DNA of 64,000 nucleotides from Paenibacillus_V sp046244365. GTDB lineage: Bacteria > Bacillota > Bacilli > Paenibacillales > NBRC-103111. The stretch covers positions 1,922,001 through 1,986,000 of the forward strand of contig NZ_CP176395.1 of NCBI RefSeq assembly GCF_046244365.1, in the 5' to 3' direction. This document shows, one piece after another, positions 10,752 to 18,435 of the stretch. The stretch's first letter is position 1. Each line of letters starts with the position of its first letter. The position numbers and the translations under genes are program-made. The notes under the pieces were generated by a model that ran no database searches, had not been told where the DNA came from, and worked only from the letters and a program-made list of their open reading frames with translations.

Positions 10752-11135
10752 ATGTATACGGTCATGATTGTGGACGATGCTGCCTTTATGAGGCAAATAT
10801 TGCGCGGTTTTTTCGAAACGATGGGCTTCCAAGTCGTGGCGGAGGCAAAGAACGGCGAGGAAGCGGTAAAGCATTACAGCCTGCTGCGCCCCGATCTTGT
10901 GACGCTGGATATTTCCATGCCGGAAATGGACGGCTTCACCGCTGCGAAAAAAATGGTTGCCCTTAACGGGAGCGCCAATATTATCATGTGCTCGGCGCTT
11001 GGCAGAAAGGAAATGGTCATGCACGCCATTGCTTCCGGAGCCAAGGACTTCATCGTCAAACCGCTGATCAAGGAGCGGCTTGAGCAAGCCGTCTACCATC
11101 TGTTGCCGGAAGCCGAGCATGTCGAGCATGCCTAG
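10752..11135 (+). CDS. Single-domain response regulator (CheY-like)
   Basis: A 127-residue stand-alone receiver domain with no output domain. The acidic pair Asp8-Asp9 (IVDDA), phospho-acceptor Asp53 (TLDISMPEMDG), Ser81 and Lys103 (IVKP) are all present. It is about the size of CheY. The frame opens upstream at 10665, but ATG 10752 has GAGGGA 5 bases before it and starts exactly at the receiver fold. No sensor kinase or chemotaxis gene is adjacent, so its partner is encoded elsewhere. The 272 bases before it contain no other gene. Only a weak TACAAT element near 10682 is visible as a possible -10. Confidence 0.92.
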   Translation: MYTVMIVDDAAFMRQILRGFFETMGFQVVAEAKNGEEAVKHYSLLRPDLVTLDISMPEMDGFTAAKKMVALNGSANIIMCSALGRKEMVMHAIASGAKDFIVKPLIKERLEQAVYHLLPEAEHVEHA

Positions 11136-11145
11136 CGCTTGCTGC

Positions 11146-11187
11146 GCCGCCATTCGTCCGCCTAACGGACGGAAGGCGGCTTTTTTT
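11146..11187 (+). terminator. Rho-independent terminator after the response regulator
   Basis: A strong stem made of GCCGCC/GGCGGC and CGTCCG/CGGACG around a short loop is followed by seven T residues. Confidence 0.85.
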
Positions 11188-11333
11188 ATTCCCTTCGGCG
11201 CCGCGGTTCCTTATTATTTTTATCGTTAGACGGCTTCGCCTCAGCGGCAAATCTGATATACTGGAAGGCGGCGCCGCGAACCGCAGAACAGACTGCATCG
11301 CGTGTGGCGGAAATTGGGATAGGGAGCGTCAAT

Positions 11334-12470
11334 ATGGATTTTTCGGTGCAGTTTCTTTCCTTTATCGTCATTCAAACGGAGGGCCAAGACGCCCAAACCA
11401 AGAACTATAAGCATTATCAGACGCTGGATCGCGAGTCTTATTACGAGAGCGAAATCAAGCAGTTTCTAGACGGCGAATTCGCGCGCATTTGCAAACGTAA
11501 GGTGGAGAAAAACCCGAATACTGAGAACGCGCCGACGAAGATCGGTCGTTTCATCGTCGAGCCTGGGCACGAACTGACGAGCAATCCGAACTATAATCTG
11601 CTCCAGCGGCTTCGGGTGGCCGATTCGAAAGAGCAGTTCCATACGTGCAGCGACGATCTGGTCCGCGCATACATGGAAACGAGCTCGGTTCGCGGCGGGG
11701 CGTTCGTCGTGGCGTCCGCCAAGCTGAACAAGTATTTCGACGAGCCGTTCGTCTTCGTGATGAAATGTGACTTTGAGCCGAAGATCGCTTCGATCTCGGA
11801 CGAGCGCAGTTTGATTTCCAATGTACAAATGGCGATCAACGCCCGCAATATTAAATCGATCCAATACCCGCATATGCCGGAGGAAGGCACGCTGGAGGAG
11901 TGGGAGCTGAAAATTCATCAGGCGTCCCATGCCAAATATTTCGAGGATTTTCTCAAATTTATCGATTACGAAAAGCCGATCCCCGTCATTGTAAACGAGC
12001 ACGTCATGACGATGGTGCAGGAATATATGGAGGACAAATGGCAGGGTACGCATAGCGAGGAGCGCCAGCAAGAGGAGCAGGGGCTCGAATTTTGGGCGGC
12101 CAGCGAGAAGCGGGAGCTGCAGGAGAAATGGACGCACGATACGGTCGTCGAAGCGACCCAGCGCATCATCGAGCATAAGCCGGATATCGAGATGGCGTTC
12201 AAGCTGGACGGCGTCGCCATAAAAGGGCAGATGGCGCAATTCGGCGAAAATGTGTTCATTGCGCGGCTGAACGGCCGTTACGCGGCGATCGTCGTCGGTG
12301 ACTCGCTGCAATTCGACAGAGGCGTATCGCCGATCGAGCTGCTGCATCCCGACGATCTGGAGGACGTCGTCAAGCATATACGCGAGAGAGACGACAAAGC
12401 CGCCGTCAATCGCTATGCGGACGGCGACGACGGAGGCGGAGGCGGTTCGGACGACAGCCCGCCGTGGTAA
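11334..12470 (+). CDS. DUF3900 family protein
   Basis: A 378-residue cytoplasmic protein of unknown function. It matches the DUF3900 family from memory of Bacillales members: MDFSVQFLSFIVIQTEG at the start, then TKIGRFIVEPGHEL, SSVRGGAFVVASAKLNKYF and ISDERSLISNVQMAIN. No signal peptide or membrane segment is seen. The C-terminus is a low-complexity Asp/Gly tail (GGGGGSDDSPPW). The frame opens with GTG at 11304, but ATG 11334 is preferred because AGGGAG precedes it by 7 bases and the family begins there. It stands alone between two terminator-like hairpins. A relation to nucleoid-associated proteins is possible but cannot be shown here. Confidence 0.85.
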   Translation: MDFSVQFLSFIVIQTEGQDAQTKNYKHYQTLDRESYYESEIKQFLDGEFARICKRKVEKNPNTENAPTKIGRFIVEPGHELTSNPNYNLLQRLRVADSKEQFHTCSDDLVRAYMETSSVRGGAFVVASAKLNKYFDEPFVFVMKCDFEPKIASISDERSLISNVQMAINARNIKSIQYPHMPEEGTLEEWELKIHQASHAKYFEDFLKFIDYEKPIPVIVNEHVMTMVQEYMEDKWQGTHSEERQQEEQGLEFWAASEKRELQEKWTHDTVVEATQRIIEHKPDIEMAFKLDGVAIKGQMAQFGENVFIARLNGRYAAIVVGDSLQFDRGVSPIELLHPDDLEDVVKHIRERDDKAAVNRYADGDDGGGGGSDDSPPW

Positions 12471-12484
12471 GATACGATTCCAAG

Positions 12485-12531
12485 CAACGCCCCGGACCAC
12501 GCTTGCCGCGTACCGGGGCGTTGCACGTTTT
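12485..12531 (+). terminator. Possible terminator after the DUF3900 gene
   Basis: An 11-bp inverted repeat (CAACGCCCCGG / CCGGGGCGTTG) closes a 17-base loop and is followed by CACGTTTTA. The T tract is short, so function is uncertain. Confidence 0.5.
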
Positions 12532-12656
12532 ATGGAGAGGCTAGGACCGGGCGGGGTGAAAAAAGTTCAACCTCCCGCTTTTTTCCAATTGAACGTATAC
12601 TTTGAATTGTGGTAAGGAAACACAAATCAATTGTAAATTTCAAGGAGGAATTCGTT

Positions 12657-12815
12657 ATGAAAAAACGTTTTGTCGTATCCATGATTTTGGGCACATGCTT
12701 GGTGCTCGCAGCGGCTGTTCCGGCAGCTGCAAAACCGGAGGCGAAGCCGGAAGCGGCGAAAGCCGGAGCGAAGCTGCTGCTCGCGGCCAAAGCGGAAGCC
12801 AAACCGGAGGTTTAA
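12657..12815 (+). CDS. Small secreted Ala/Lys/Pro/Glu-rich peptide
   Basis: A 52-residue protein with a clear signal peptide (MKKRFVVSMILGTCLVLAAA, cleavage near PAAA) followed by a short tail of KPEA-type repeats. A strong AAGGAGG site lies 8 bases before ATG 12657 and a perfect terminator follows at 12902-12954, so this is an independent transcription unit. I do not recognise the family. The same frame stays open for another 28 codons after the TAA stop (to about 12899), and that stretch looks protein-like (GLGGWFEGEVRAYVYTRQ). The annotated peptide may therefore be a prematurely stopped version of a longer secreted protein. Confidence 0.65.
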   Translation: MKKRFVVSMILGTCLVLAAAVPAAAKPEAKPEAAKAGAKLLLAAKAEAKPEV

Positions 12816-13116
12816 GGGATAAGCCGGGACAAAGACGGCTTGGGCGGTTGGTTCGAAGGCGAAGTTCGAGCGTATGTGTACACGCGGCAAATGCGAATTT
12901 GAAAAGCGCCCCCCATTAAGCAGGACATTCCGCTTAATGGGGGGCGCTTTTTTTCTGCTAGAGAGAAGGTTTCGATTTTGCCGCCAAGTTTACGCGAAAG
13001 TGTAATGATAAAGGAACATATGTTTGGTACAATATCCCTATGGAAAAATGACTTTCAGCGGCGGCATGTATGTATGAGGGTTCTGAAAAATGATATAATG
13101 AAAGGGAGAATCTCTG
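12816..13116. other. Intergenic region before the Rpn-family gene
   Basis: It holds the terminator described separately and a TATAAT at 13094-13099, 11 bases before the AAAGGGAG ribosome site of the next gene. No good -35 box is seen at the usual distance. Nothing else is recognised. Confidence 0.5.
12902..12954 (+). terminator. Strong rho-independent terminator
   Basis: A perfect 19-bp stem (about 12903-12921 paired with 12930-12948, AAAGCGCCCCCCATTAAGC and its complement) is followed by a run of T. It ends the small secreted peptide transcript. Confidence 0.92.
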
Positions 13117-14049
13117 ATGAATCGAAAGCGGCTGAAACCCCAGAACGATTTTATATTCAAGCGGCTGTTCGGGGAAACGGAAACGAAGGAATTTCTTATT
13201 CATTTGCTCAATGCGATTTTTAAGGAGTCTGGCGGTAAACCGATCGTCGATCTCAACATTATTGATAATAAAGAGCTGAGCAAGGAGCTCATAGACGATA
13301 AAACAGGTAGGCTCGATATCCGCGCCGAGACGGCCGAGAAGGAACAAATCAACGTCGAAGTCCAAGTTGCCGAACAGAAGCATATGGAGAAGCGGTCATT
13401 ATTTTACCTGGGGAAAATGTTCGTCGAATCGATCAAAGCCGGAGAACAATACGACAACTTGAAAAAGACTATCACCATAAATATCGTTAACTTTTCCTTT
13501 TTGCAGACTGACCGTTATCATAGCTCGTTTCATCTGTACGAGGATTATGACAAAGCGGTGATGCTGACGGATATAATTGAGATTCACTTTATCGAATATC
13601 CGAAATTTCGCAAAATGACGAAGGATTTACAAAATCCGCTTCATCGATGGCTGATGTTTTTGGAAGAAAAGCTGTCGGACGACCAATTAGAGGAGTTGAT
13701 CGATATGGATCCGGTAATCAAAAAAGCGGAAGAACGGCTGGAATGGCTGAGCGCCGACGAGGATACCCTTCGTTTGTATGAAGCCCGGGAATTTTCCAAG
13801 TACGAGCGAAACAGCATTATTTCCTCTGCAAAAGAGACCGGCCGCGAGGAAGGTCTGGCGGAAGGGCGTAAAGAAGGAATCAAAGAGGGAATCAAAGAGG
13901 GAATCAAAGAAGGAATCAAAGAAGGAATAGCAGAGGCTAAAACAACTGTTGCGCTAAAATTGCTTGAACTCGGCGTCGAGCTTAACAAAATCGCGGAAGC
14001 GACCGGGATGACTGAGGAAGAAGTGAAAGCATTGAGCAAGAACGATTAG
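13117..14049 (+). CDS. Rpn family recombination-promoting nuclease / PD-(D/E)XK putative transposase
   Basis: A 310-residue member of the widespread Rpn/YhgA-like family, predicted to be a PD-(D/E)XK DNA endonuclease that promotes recA-independent recombination. Seen: the family opening KPQNDFIFKRLFGE, the core acidic residue in GRLDIRAE, and the E-x-Q motif in NVEVQVAEQ. The C-terminal part carries a degenerate 12-bp tandem repeat (13871-13929) encoding repeated KEGI units, followed by a helical tail (LNKIAEATGMTEEEVKAL), which is typical of this family. ATG 13117 follows AAAGGGAG. It stands alone and converges on spoVR. Such genes spread easily, and it may be mobile-derived. Confidence 0.88.
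   Translation: MNRKRLKPQNDFIFKRLFGETETKEFLIHLLNAIFKESGGKPIVDLNIIDNKELSKELIDDKTGRLDIRAETAEKEQINVEVQVAEQKHMEKRSLFYLGKMFVESIKAGEQYDNLKKTITINIVNFSFLQTDRYHSSFHLYEDYDKAVMLTDIIEIHFIEYPKFRKMTKDLQNPLHRWLMFLEEKLSDDQLEELIDMDPVIKKAEERLEWLSADEDTLRLYEAREFSKYERNSIISSAKETGREEGLAEGRKEGIKEGIKEGIKEGIKEGIAEAKTTVALKLLELGVELNKIAEATGMTEEEVKALSKND
13871..13929 (+). repeat. 12-bp tandem repeat inside the Rpn gene
   Basis: Nearly five consecutive copies of AAGARGGAATCA encode repeated Lys-Glu-Gly-Ile. Copy number could vary by slippage without a frameshift, because the unit is a multiple of three. Confidence 0.9.
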
Positions 14050-14108
14050 CGGATACGTTCATAATGCGGAAATCTGCAAAGGCTGCAACGCCTAAATGTT
14101 CAATAATA

Positions 14109-14152
14109 AAGGCTATCCAAGAGCAGAAATGCTCCGGATAGCCTCCTTTTTG
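14109..14152. terminator. Bidirectional terminator between the Rpn gene and spoVR
   Basis: The stem AGGCTATCC/GGATAGCCT has an inner GAGC/GCTC pairing. It is followed by CCTTTTTG on the plus strand and, on the minus strand, by TTTATTATT. It sits between two convergent genes. Confidence 0.85.
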
Positions 14153-14154
14153 AT

Positions 14155-15576
14155 CTACAAAAACTTCCGGTTATGCTTTTTCCCGTCGTAGCTGAACAGC
14201 ACGGGCTTATCTTCGACTACGGATTGCAGGTAGACGGTTTTGCGCCACAGCTTTTGCACGAACGGAAGCGTTTTTTCAACGTATTTCAAATCAAGCTCAA
14301 TCCCCTCGTAATGATGCTTCAAGTAGAGCTCCCCGTTGTTGTCGTAATCGCCGTCCTCGACGACGATGTAAGGAAAGCCGCCGTTGATGCGCGAGTACAC
14401 GAGCTGATCGCGGATCGATTCCCAGGTCTTGTCGGTAATTTTCCACTCCGCGCCCTTTTTCTCGAACACGTACAAGTCGAGATCCTCGACCAGCTGCTTC
14501 GTCAAATAGCTGCGGACGAACGAGGTATCCGAGTCGAATTCGCGCACCTCGAACATCTTTTTGCGTCCGTCTCCGCTTACCCGGCCGAACCGGCCCTGCT
14601 CTTCCTTCGTCGGCTCGTTCCAGCGCTTCTCGATGTCTTCGAATATTTTGAGGCCGAGGTAATACGGATTCAAGCTGTGGCGGGACGGCTGCACGACGCC
14701 GGAGTTGAGCTTGGAGAACTCGATCGTTTCCTCTGGCGTCAAATCGAGCTCGCGCATGATGCGGATGTGCCAGTACGAAGCCCAGCCTTCGTTCATGATT
14801 TTCGTTTCCATCTGCGGCCAGAAGTACAGCATCTCATCCCGCAGCATCGTCAGGATGTCGCGCTGCCATTCCTCGAGGTGAGGCGAATATTCCTCGATGA
14901 ACCAGAGCAGGTCTTTTTCGGGCTTCGGCGGGAAACGTTTGACTTCCTCCTCGCCGCTGTCCTCGGACGCGTCAAGGTCCCATAGGTCCTCATAACCGGT
15001 TAACGGCAAGCCGTTCCGGTTCGTATCATGAACGTCCTCAGGCCGGCTTTTGCGCTCCGCATAGCGGTAAGGCTTAAACATGCTCGGATCCACATGCTCC
15101 TGAATCGCGAGTACGGCGTCCAGGAACGATTCGACCTGCTCGGCGCCATATTTGATTTCGTATTGGCGTATGCGTTCGGCCGTCGCGGACATGCTTTCCA
15201 CCATGTTGCGGTTCGTGCGGGAGAAACGGGCATTGTTTTTGAAAAAATCGCAGTGCGCCAGCACGTGGGCGACGATCAGCTTGTTCTGGATCAGCGAGTT
15301 GCCGTCCAGCAAAAAGGCGTAGCAGGGGTCGGAGTTAATGACCAGTTCGTATATTTTACTTAGGCCGAAGTCGTACTGCGTCTTCATTTTGTTGAACGTT
15401 TTGCCGAAGCTCCAGTGGCTGAAACGGGTTGGCATGCCGTATGCGCCGAAAGTATAGATGATATCCGACGGGCAAATTTCATAGCGCATCGGGTAAAAGT
15501 CGAGGCCGAAGCCTGTGGCGATTTCCGTTATTTCGGCGATGGATTTCTCCAATTCCTTAATTTCGTGCGGATACAT
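14155..15576 (-). CDS. spoVR: SpoVR family stage V sporulation protein
   Basis: A 473-residue SpoVR protein, in Bacillus involved in spore cortex formation. Family motifs are visible: FYPMRYEICPSDIIYTFGAYGMPTRF cut across residues 26-51, HVLAHCDFFKNN, and EGWASYWHIRIMRELDLTPEE. It follows yhbH with only 9 bases between, and its GAGGTGG ribosome site overlaps the yhbH stop, so the two are one operon. A terminator at 14109-14152 follows. Unlike many Bacillales, no prkA kinase gene precedes the pair. Confidence 0.95.
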   Translation of the reverse strand: MYPHEIKELEKSIAEITEIATGFGLDFYPMRYEICPSDIIYTFGAYGMPTRFSHWSFGKTFNKMKTQYDFGLSKIYELVINSDPCYAFLLDGNSLIQNKLIVAHVLAHCDFFKNNARFSRTNRNMVESMSATAERIRQYEIKYGAEQVESFLDAVLAIQEHVDPSMFKPYRYAERKSRPEDVHDTNRNGLPLTGYEDLWDLDASEDSGEEEVKRFPPKPEKDLLWFIEEYSPHLEEWQRDILTMLRDEMLYFWPQMETKIMNEGWASYWHIRIMRELDLTPEETIEFSKLNSGVVQPSRHSLNPYYLGLKIFEDIEKRWNEPTKEEQGRFGRVSGDGRKKMFEVREFDSDTSFVRSYLTKQLVEDLDLYVFEKKGAEWKITDKTWESIRDQLVYSRINGGFPYIVVEDGDYDNNGELYLKHHYEGIELDLKYVEKTLPFVQKLWRKTVYLQSVVEDKPVLFSYDGKKHNRKFL

Positions 15577-15585
15577 GCGTCCACC

Positions 15586-16734
15586 TCAATTCGCTTCCGT
15601 TTTGACGAAAAATGTTCGGAGGGCTTTATACACCTCGCCCTTCTCGCGGATGATGCAGTATTGGAACTTCGGATTATGAATGCCGCGGTAGGCCGACATA
15701 AGCGTGCTGCTGCGGTTGTATTGGTTCACTTCGCCGTAGCCGAACATATTGCTCGCTTCGAGCAGGCGGTCGATCAGCTTGACGCAGCGCTCGTTGTCGG
15801 AGGTCAAATTGTCGCCGTCCGAAAAATGAAACGGGTACACGTTATAATTAAGCGGGTTATAGCGGGCTTCTATAATATCAAGCGCTTTCTGGTAGGCGGA
15901 TGAGCAAATGGTGCCCCCGCTTTCGCCTCTTGTGAAAAATTCGTCCTCCGTCACTTCCTTCGCCTCGGTATGATGCGCGATGAAGACGATGTCGACATGC
16001 TCGTATTTGGTGCGCAGGAAGCGGGTCATCCAGAAAAAGAAGCTGCGCGCGATATATTTCTCGAAGCTGCCCATCGAACCCGACGTATCCATCATGGCGA
16101 GAATGACGGCGTTGGAATGGGGCTTCTGCACTTCCTCCCACGTTTTGAAGCGCAAATCCTCGGGGGTAATATGGTGGATGCCCGGCTGGCCGGAAAAAGC
16201 GTTTCGGCGCAAATTTTCGATGATCGTGCGCTTTTTATCGATGTTGGACATGATCCCCTTCTTGCGGATATCGTTGAAAACGATGTCGGAGGTTTGCATC
16301 TTTTCCTTTTGCTTTTGCTGCAAGCGAGGCAGCTCCAGTTCCTCGAACAGCATCGTTTGCAAATCTTCCATGCTGATTTCGGTTTCGTAGTAGTCGTCAC
16401 CGGGCTGATCGCCCGCGCCCTCTCCTTTGCCCGCACCGGGTGCAGGCTGCGGATCGACACCGAGCACATCCCCGACTTGGCTTTCGCCGTCCCCCTGGCC
16501 TACGTGTTTCGCCTTGTTATAGTTGTAGCGAAACCGGTATTCGTCCAAGCTTTTGATTGGCACCTTAACGATTTGCTTGCCGTCCGACATGACGATGCTT
16601 TCGTCAGAAACCAGATCGGGCAAGTTTTGCTTGATGGCCTCGCGCACTTTTTGCTGGTGGCGCGTTTGGTCCTGATAGCCTTTGCGATGAAGCGACCAAT
16701 CTTCACGGGAAACGATAAACAATGGATCTGTCAT
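15586..16734 (-). CDS. yhbH: YhbH-like sporulation protein, DUF444 / VWA-like domain
   Basis: A 382-residue DUF444 protein. In many bacteria it works with the PrkA kinase and SpoVR in stationary-phase and sporulation signalling. The von Willebrand A-like half is seen with a MIDAS-type motif (MMDTSGSMGS), preceded by an acidic, Gly-rich low-complexity linker (GQGDGESQVGDVLGVD region). The frame opens at 16821, but ATG 16734 is preferred because GGAGGTG lies 6 bases upstream and the family starts MTDPLFIVSREDWSLHRKG. The extra upstream codons come from a hairpin repeat region. Confidence 0.93.
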   Translation of the reverse strand: MTDPLFIVSREDWSLHRKGYQDQTRHQQKVREAIKQNLPDLVSDESIVMSDGKQIVKVPIKSLDEYRFRYNYNKAKHVGQGDGESQVGDVLGVDPQPAPGAGKGEGAGDQPGDDYYETEISMEDLQTMLFEELELPRLQQKQKEKMQTSDIVFNDIRKKGIMSNIDKKRTIIENLRRNAFSGQPGIHHITPEDLRFKTWEEVQKPHSNAVILAMMDTSGSMGSFEKYIARSFFFWMTRFLRTKYEHVDIVFIAHHTEAKEVTEDEFFTRGESGGTICSSAYQKALDIIEARYNPLNYNVYPFHFSDGDNLTSDNERCVKLIDRLLEASNMFGYGEVNQYNRSSTLMSAYRGIHNPKFQYCIIREKGEVYKALRTFFVKTEAN

Positions 16735-16751
16735 GCGAGACACCTCCTGAA

Positions 16752-16800
16752 GCGTTTCTAGGGGAAACGCAGCTTCGTAAGCGGCAAGTCGAAGACTTGC
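16752..16800. repeat. 49-bp hairpin-rich direct repeat, copy 1
   Basis: It is identical to 16845-16893 except for one base. It contains three small palindromes in a row: GCGTTTC...GAAACGC, GCTT-CGT-AAGC and GCAAGTC-GAA-GACTTGC. The repeat lies in the 5' region of yhbH and is partly read through by the spurious upstream extension of that frame. Confidence 0.9.
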
Positions 16801-16844
16801 TACTTCGGTTTGCGTAAGCAAAACGGCTTCGCAAGCATAAGCTG

Positions 16845-16893
16845 GCGTTTCTAGGGGAAACGCAGCTTCGTAAGCGGCAAGTCGGAGACTTGC
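16845..16893. repeat. 49-bp hairpin-rich direct repeat, copy 2
   Basis: The second copy has GTCGGAGAC instead of GTCGAAGAC. The 44 bases between the copies hold two further hairpins (GTTTGC-GTAA-GCAAAAC and GCTT-CGC-AAGC). The stretch just after it (to about 16917) has one more (GTTTGCGAAAGCGAAAC). Confidence 0.9.
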
Positions 16894-16938
16894 AGGAACG
16901 TTTGCGAAAGCGAAACCTCTTCGTTTTGCCTAAAGCAA

Positions 16939-17160
16939 ATGCAGCGTTTCTGCGTTATGAAAATGAAAGGATGGTCATCGGAAAGGAACGGTCGGGACAG
17001 CGAAAAAAAAGTGCTTGTTATCAAATATATTCACCGCGGACGGGGATATGTGAATGTAAGGGGCGCCTATTTTGTTTCCGGATGCCGTTACAACAGGTTT
17101 GTTATTGCGGAGGCGGAAGGCAGACGGCACCTGCGCAACGCAAAATTGGAAGAATTATAG
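16939..17160 (+). CDS. Possible small hypothetical protein upstream of sbcD
   Basis: The frame encodes up to 73 residues. The last 49, from a GTG at 17011, look most protein-like (VLVIKYIHRGRGYVNVRGAY... with alternating hydrophobic residues and a Lys/Arg-rich end). No convincing ribosome site precedes either start, and I do not recognise the family. It may be a real short gene or a chance frame. Confidence 0.35.
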   Translation: MQRFCVMKMKGWSSERNGRDSEKKVLVIKYIHRGRGYVNVRGAYFVSGCRYNRFVIAEAEGRRHLRNAKLEEL

Positions 17161-17265
17161 TACCCCGGAACGGTTCGTTTTGGCAGGACTTGCGGCGTTA
17201 GAAATCGAACTAATAGGACAGAGCATTTAGAGGAATCGCGGTAACGGAGAGGGGAAAAAGTCGCT

Positions 17266-18435
17266 ATGAAGTTTATCCATACGGCCGATTGGCATTTGGG
17301 GAAGCTGGTCCAGGGCGTCTATATGACCGAGGATCAGCGGCATGTACTGCAGCAGCTGGTCGAGACGGTTGCCGAGGAACGGCCGGACGCCGTCGTCATC
17401 GCAGGGGATTTGTACGATCGGGCGGTGCCGCCGACCGAGGCGGTCGACCTGTTGGACGAGCTGTTCGAGAGAATCGTCATCGATCTGAATACGCCGGTAT
17501 TGGCGATATCGGGCAACCACGACAGCCCGGACCGGCTGGACTTCGCCACAAAAATCATGGAAGGGCGAGGGCTGCATCTCGCGGGGCAGCTGCGCGCCGA
17601 GCTGAAGCCGGTCATCTTGCGGGACGCCGGGGGCGAGGTGCATTTTCACCTTGTTCCTTATGCGGATCCGGCGCAGGTGCGTTATGCGTTCGGCGACGAA
17701 ACGATTCGTTCGCACGACGAGGCGATGCGTGCCATCGTGGAGAGGATCGAGGCTTCGATGGACCCTGATGCGCGGCACGTCTTCGTCGGGCATGCGTTCG
17801 TAACGCCGGCAGGCGAGCCTGAGGCGAATACGAGCGATGCCGAGAGACCGCTGTCGATTGGCGGTGCGGAGTACGTCCGCGCCGAGTATTTCAAGAAATT
17901 CCACTATACGGCGCTCGGGCATCTGCATCAGGCGCACTACGTTGCGCAGGATAACATTCGCTATTCCGGATCGCCCCTTAAATACTCGGTTTCCGAAGCA
18001 AGCCACGATAAAGGCTTTTATATCGTTGAAATCGACGCGGTAGGCGCGGCAAGCATACAAAAACGCGGCCTGCGGCCGCTTCGCGACATGCGCCGTTTGG
18101 AAGGAACGATCGAGGAACTGGAGACGCACGCCGTCTGCGACGATTATGTATTTGTCACGCTGCTCAATGAGAACCCGGTGCTTTTCCCGATGGAAAAGAT
18201 AAGGGCAGTATACCCGAACGCACTGCACGTCGATCGGAGAGCGGCAATATCCGGCGGTTCGTCCGGTAAGGACGGCGAGGAGAAGAGCTCCTCCGGCCGG
18301 AGCCGCACGGAGCCGGCGGCGTTGTTCGCGGCATTTTATCAGGAGATGAAAAACGCCCCGCTTGACGAAGCGAAGAAACGGTTGTTTGAAGATACATACG
18401 CCGAGGTGCTGCGTGAGGAAGGAAGTGCCGTATGA
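17266..18435 (+). CDS. sbcD: Exonuclease subunit SbcD (Mre11-like)
   Basis: The 389-residue nuclease half of the SbcCD complex, which removes hairpins and protein-blocked DNA ends and supports recombination. All phosphodiesterase motifs are present: Asp8/His10 (TADWHLG), Asp48 (GDLYD), Asn84-His85-Asp86 (GNHDS), then VGHAFV and LGHLHQAHY, which supply the remaining metal ligands. GAGAGGGG precedes the ATG. The end overlaps the start of sbcC by four bases (ATGA), indicating coupled translation. Length is normal for the family. Confidence 0.97.
   Translation: MKFIHTADWHLGKLVQGVYMTEDQRHVLQQLVETVAEERPDAVVIAGDLYDRAVPPTEAVDLLDELFERIVIDLNTPVLAISGNHDSPDRLDFATKIMEGRGLHLAGQLRAELKPVILRDAGGEVHFHLVPYADPAQVRYAFGDETIRSHDEAMRAIVERIEASMDPDARHVFVGHAFVTPAGEPEANTSDAERPLSIGGAEYVRAEYFKKFHYTALGHLHQAHYVAQDNIRYSGSPLKYSVSEASHDKGFYIVEIDAVGAASIQKRGLRPLRDMRRLEGTIEELETHAVCDDYVFVTLLNENPVLFPMEKIRAVYPNALHVDRRAAISGGSSGKDGEEKSSSGRSRTEPAALFAAFYQEMKNAPLDEAKKRLFEDTYAEVLREEGSAV

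Larger units (their letters stand above)
16735..17265. other. Repeat-rich intergenic region between yhbH and sbcD
   Basis: The yhbH side is filled by two 49-bp direct repeats and other small hairpins (listed separately). The sbcD side holds a possible short gene (16939-17160). No clear promoter for sbcD was identified. A GAGAGGGG ribosome site lies just before sbcD. Confidence 0.6.

Noticed and set aside
13871..13929. Short tandem repeats as a CRISPR array
   Set aside because: The units are 12 bp, contiguous without spacers and in frame within a gene.
17160..17265. Possible SOS/LexA box before sbcD (GGAACGGTTCG)
   Set aside because: The spacing does not fit GAAC-N4-GTTC.
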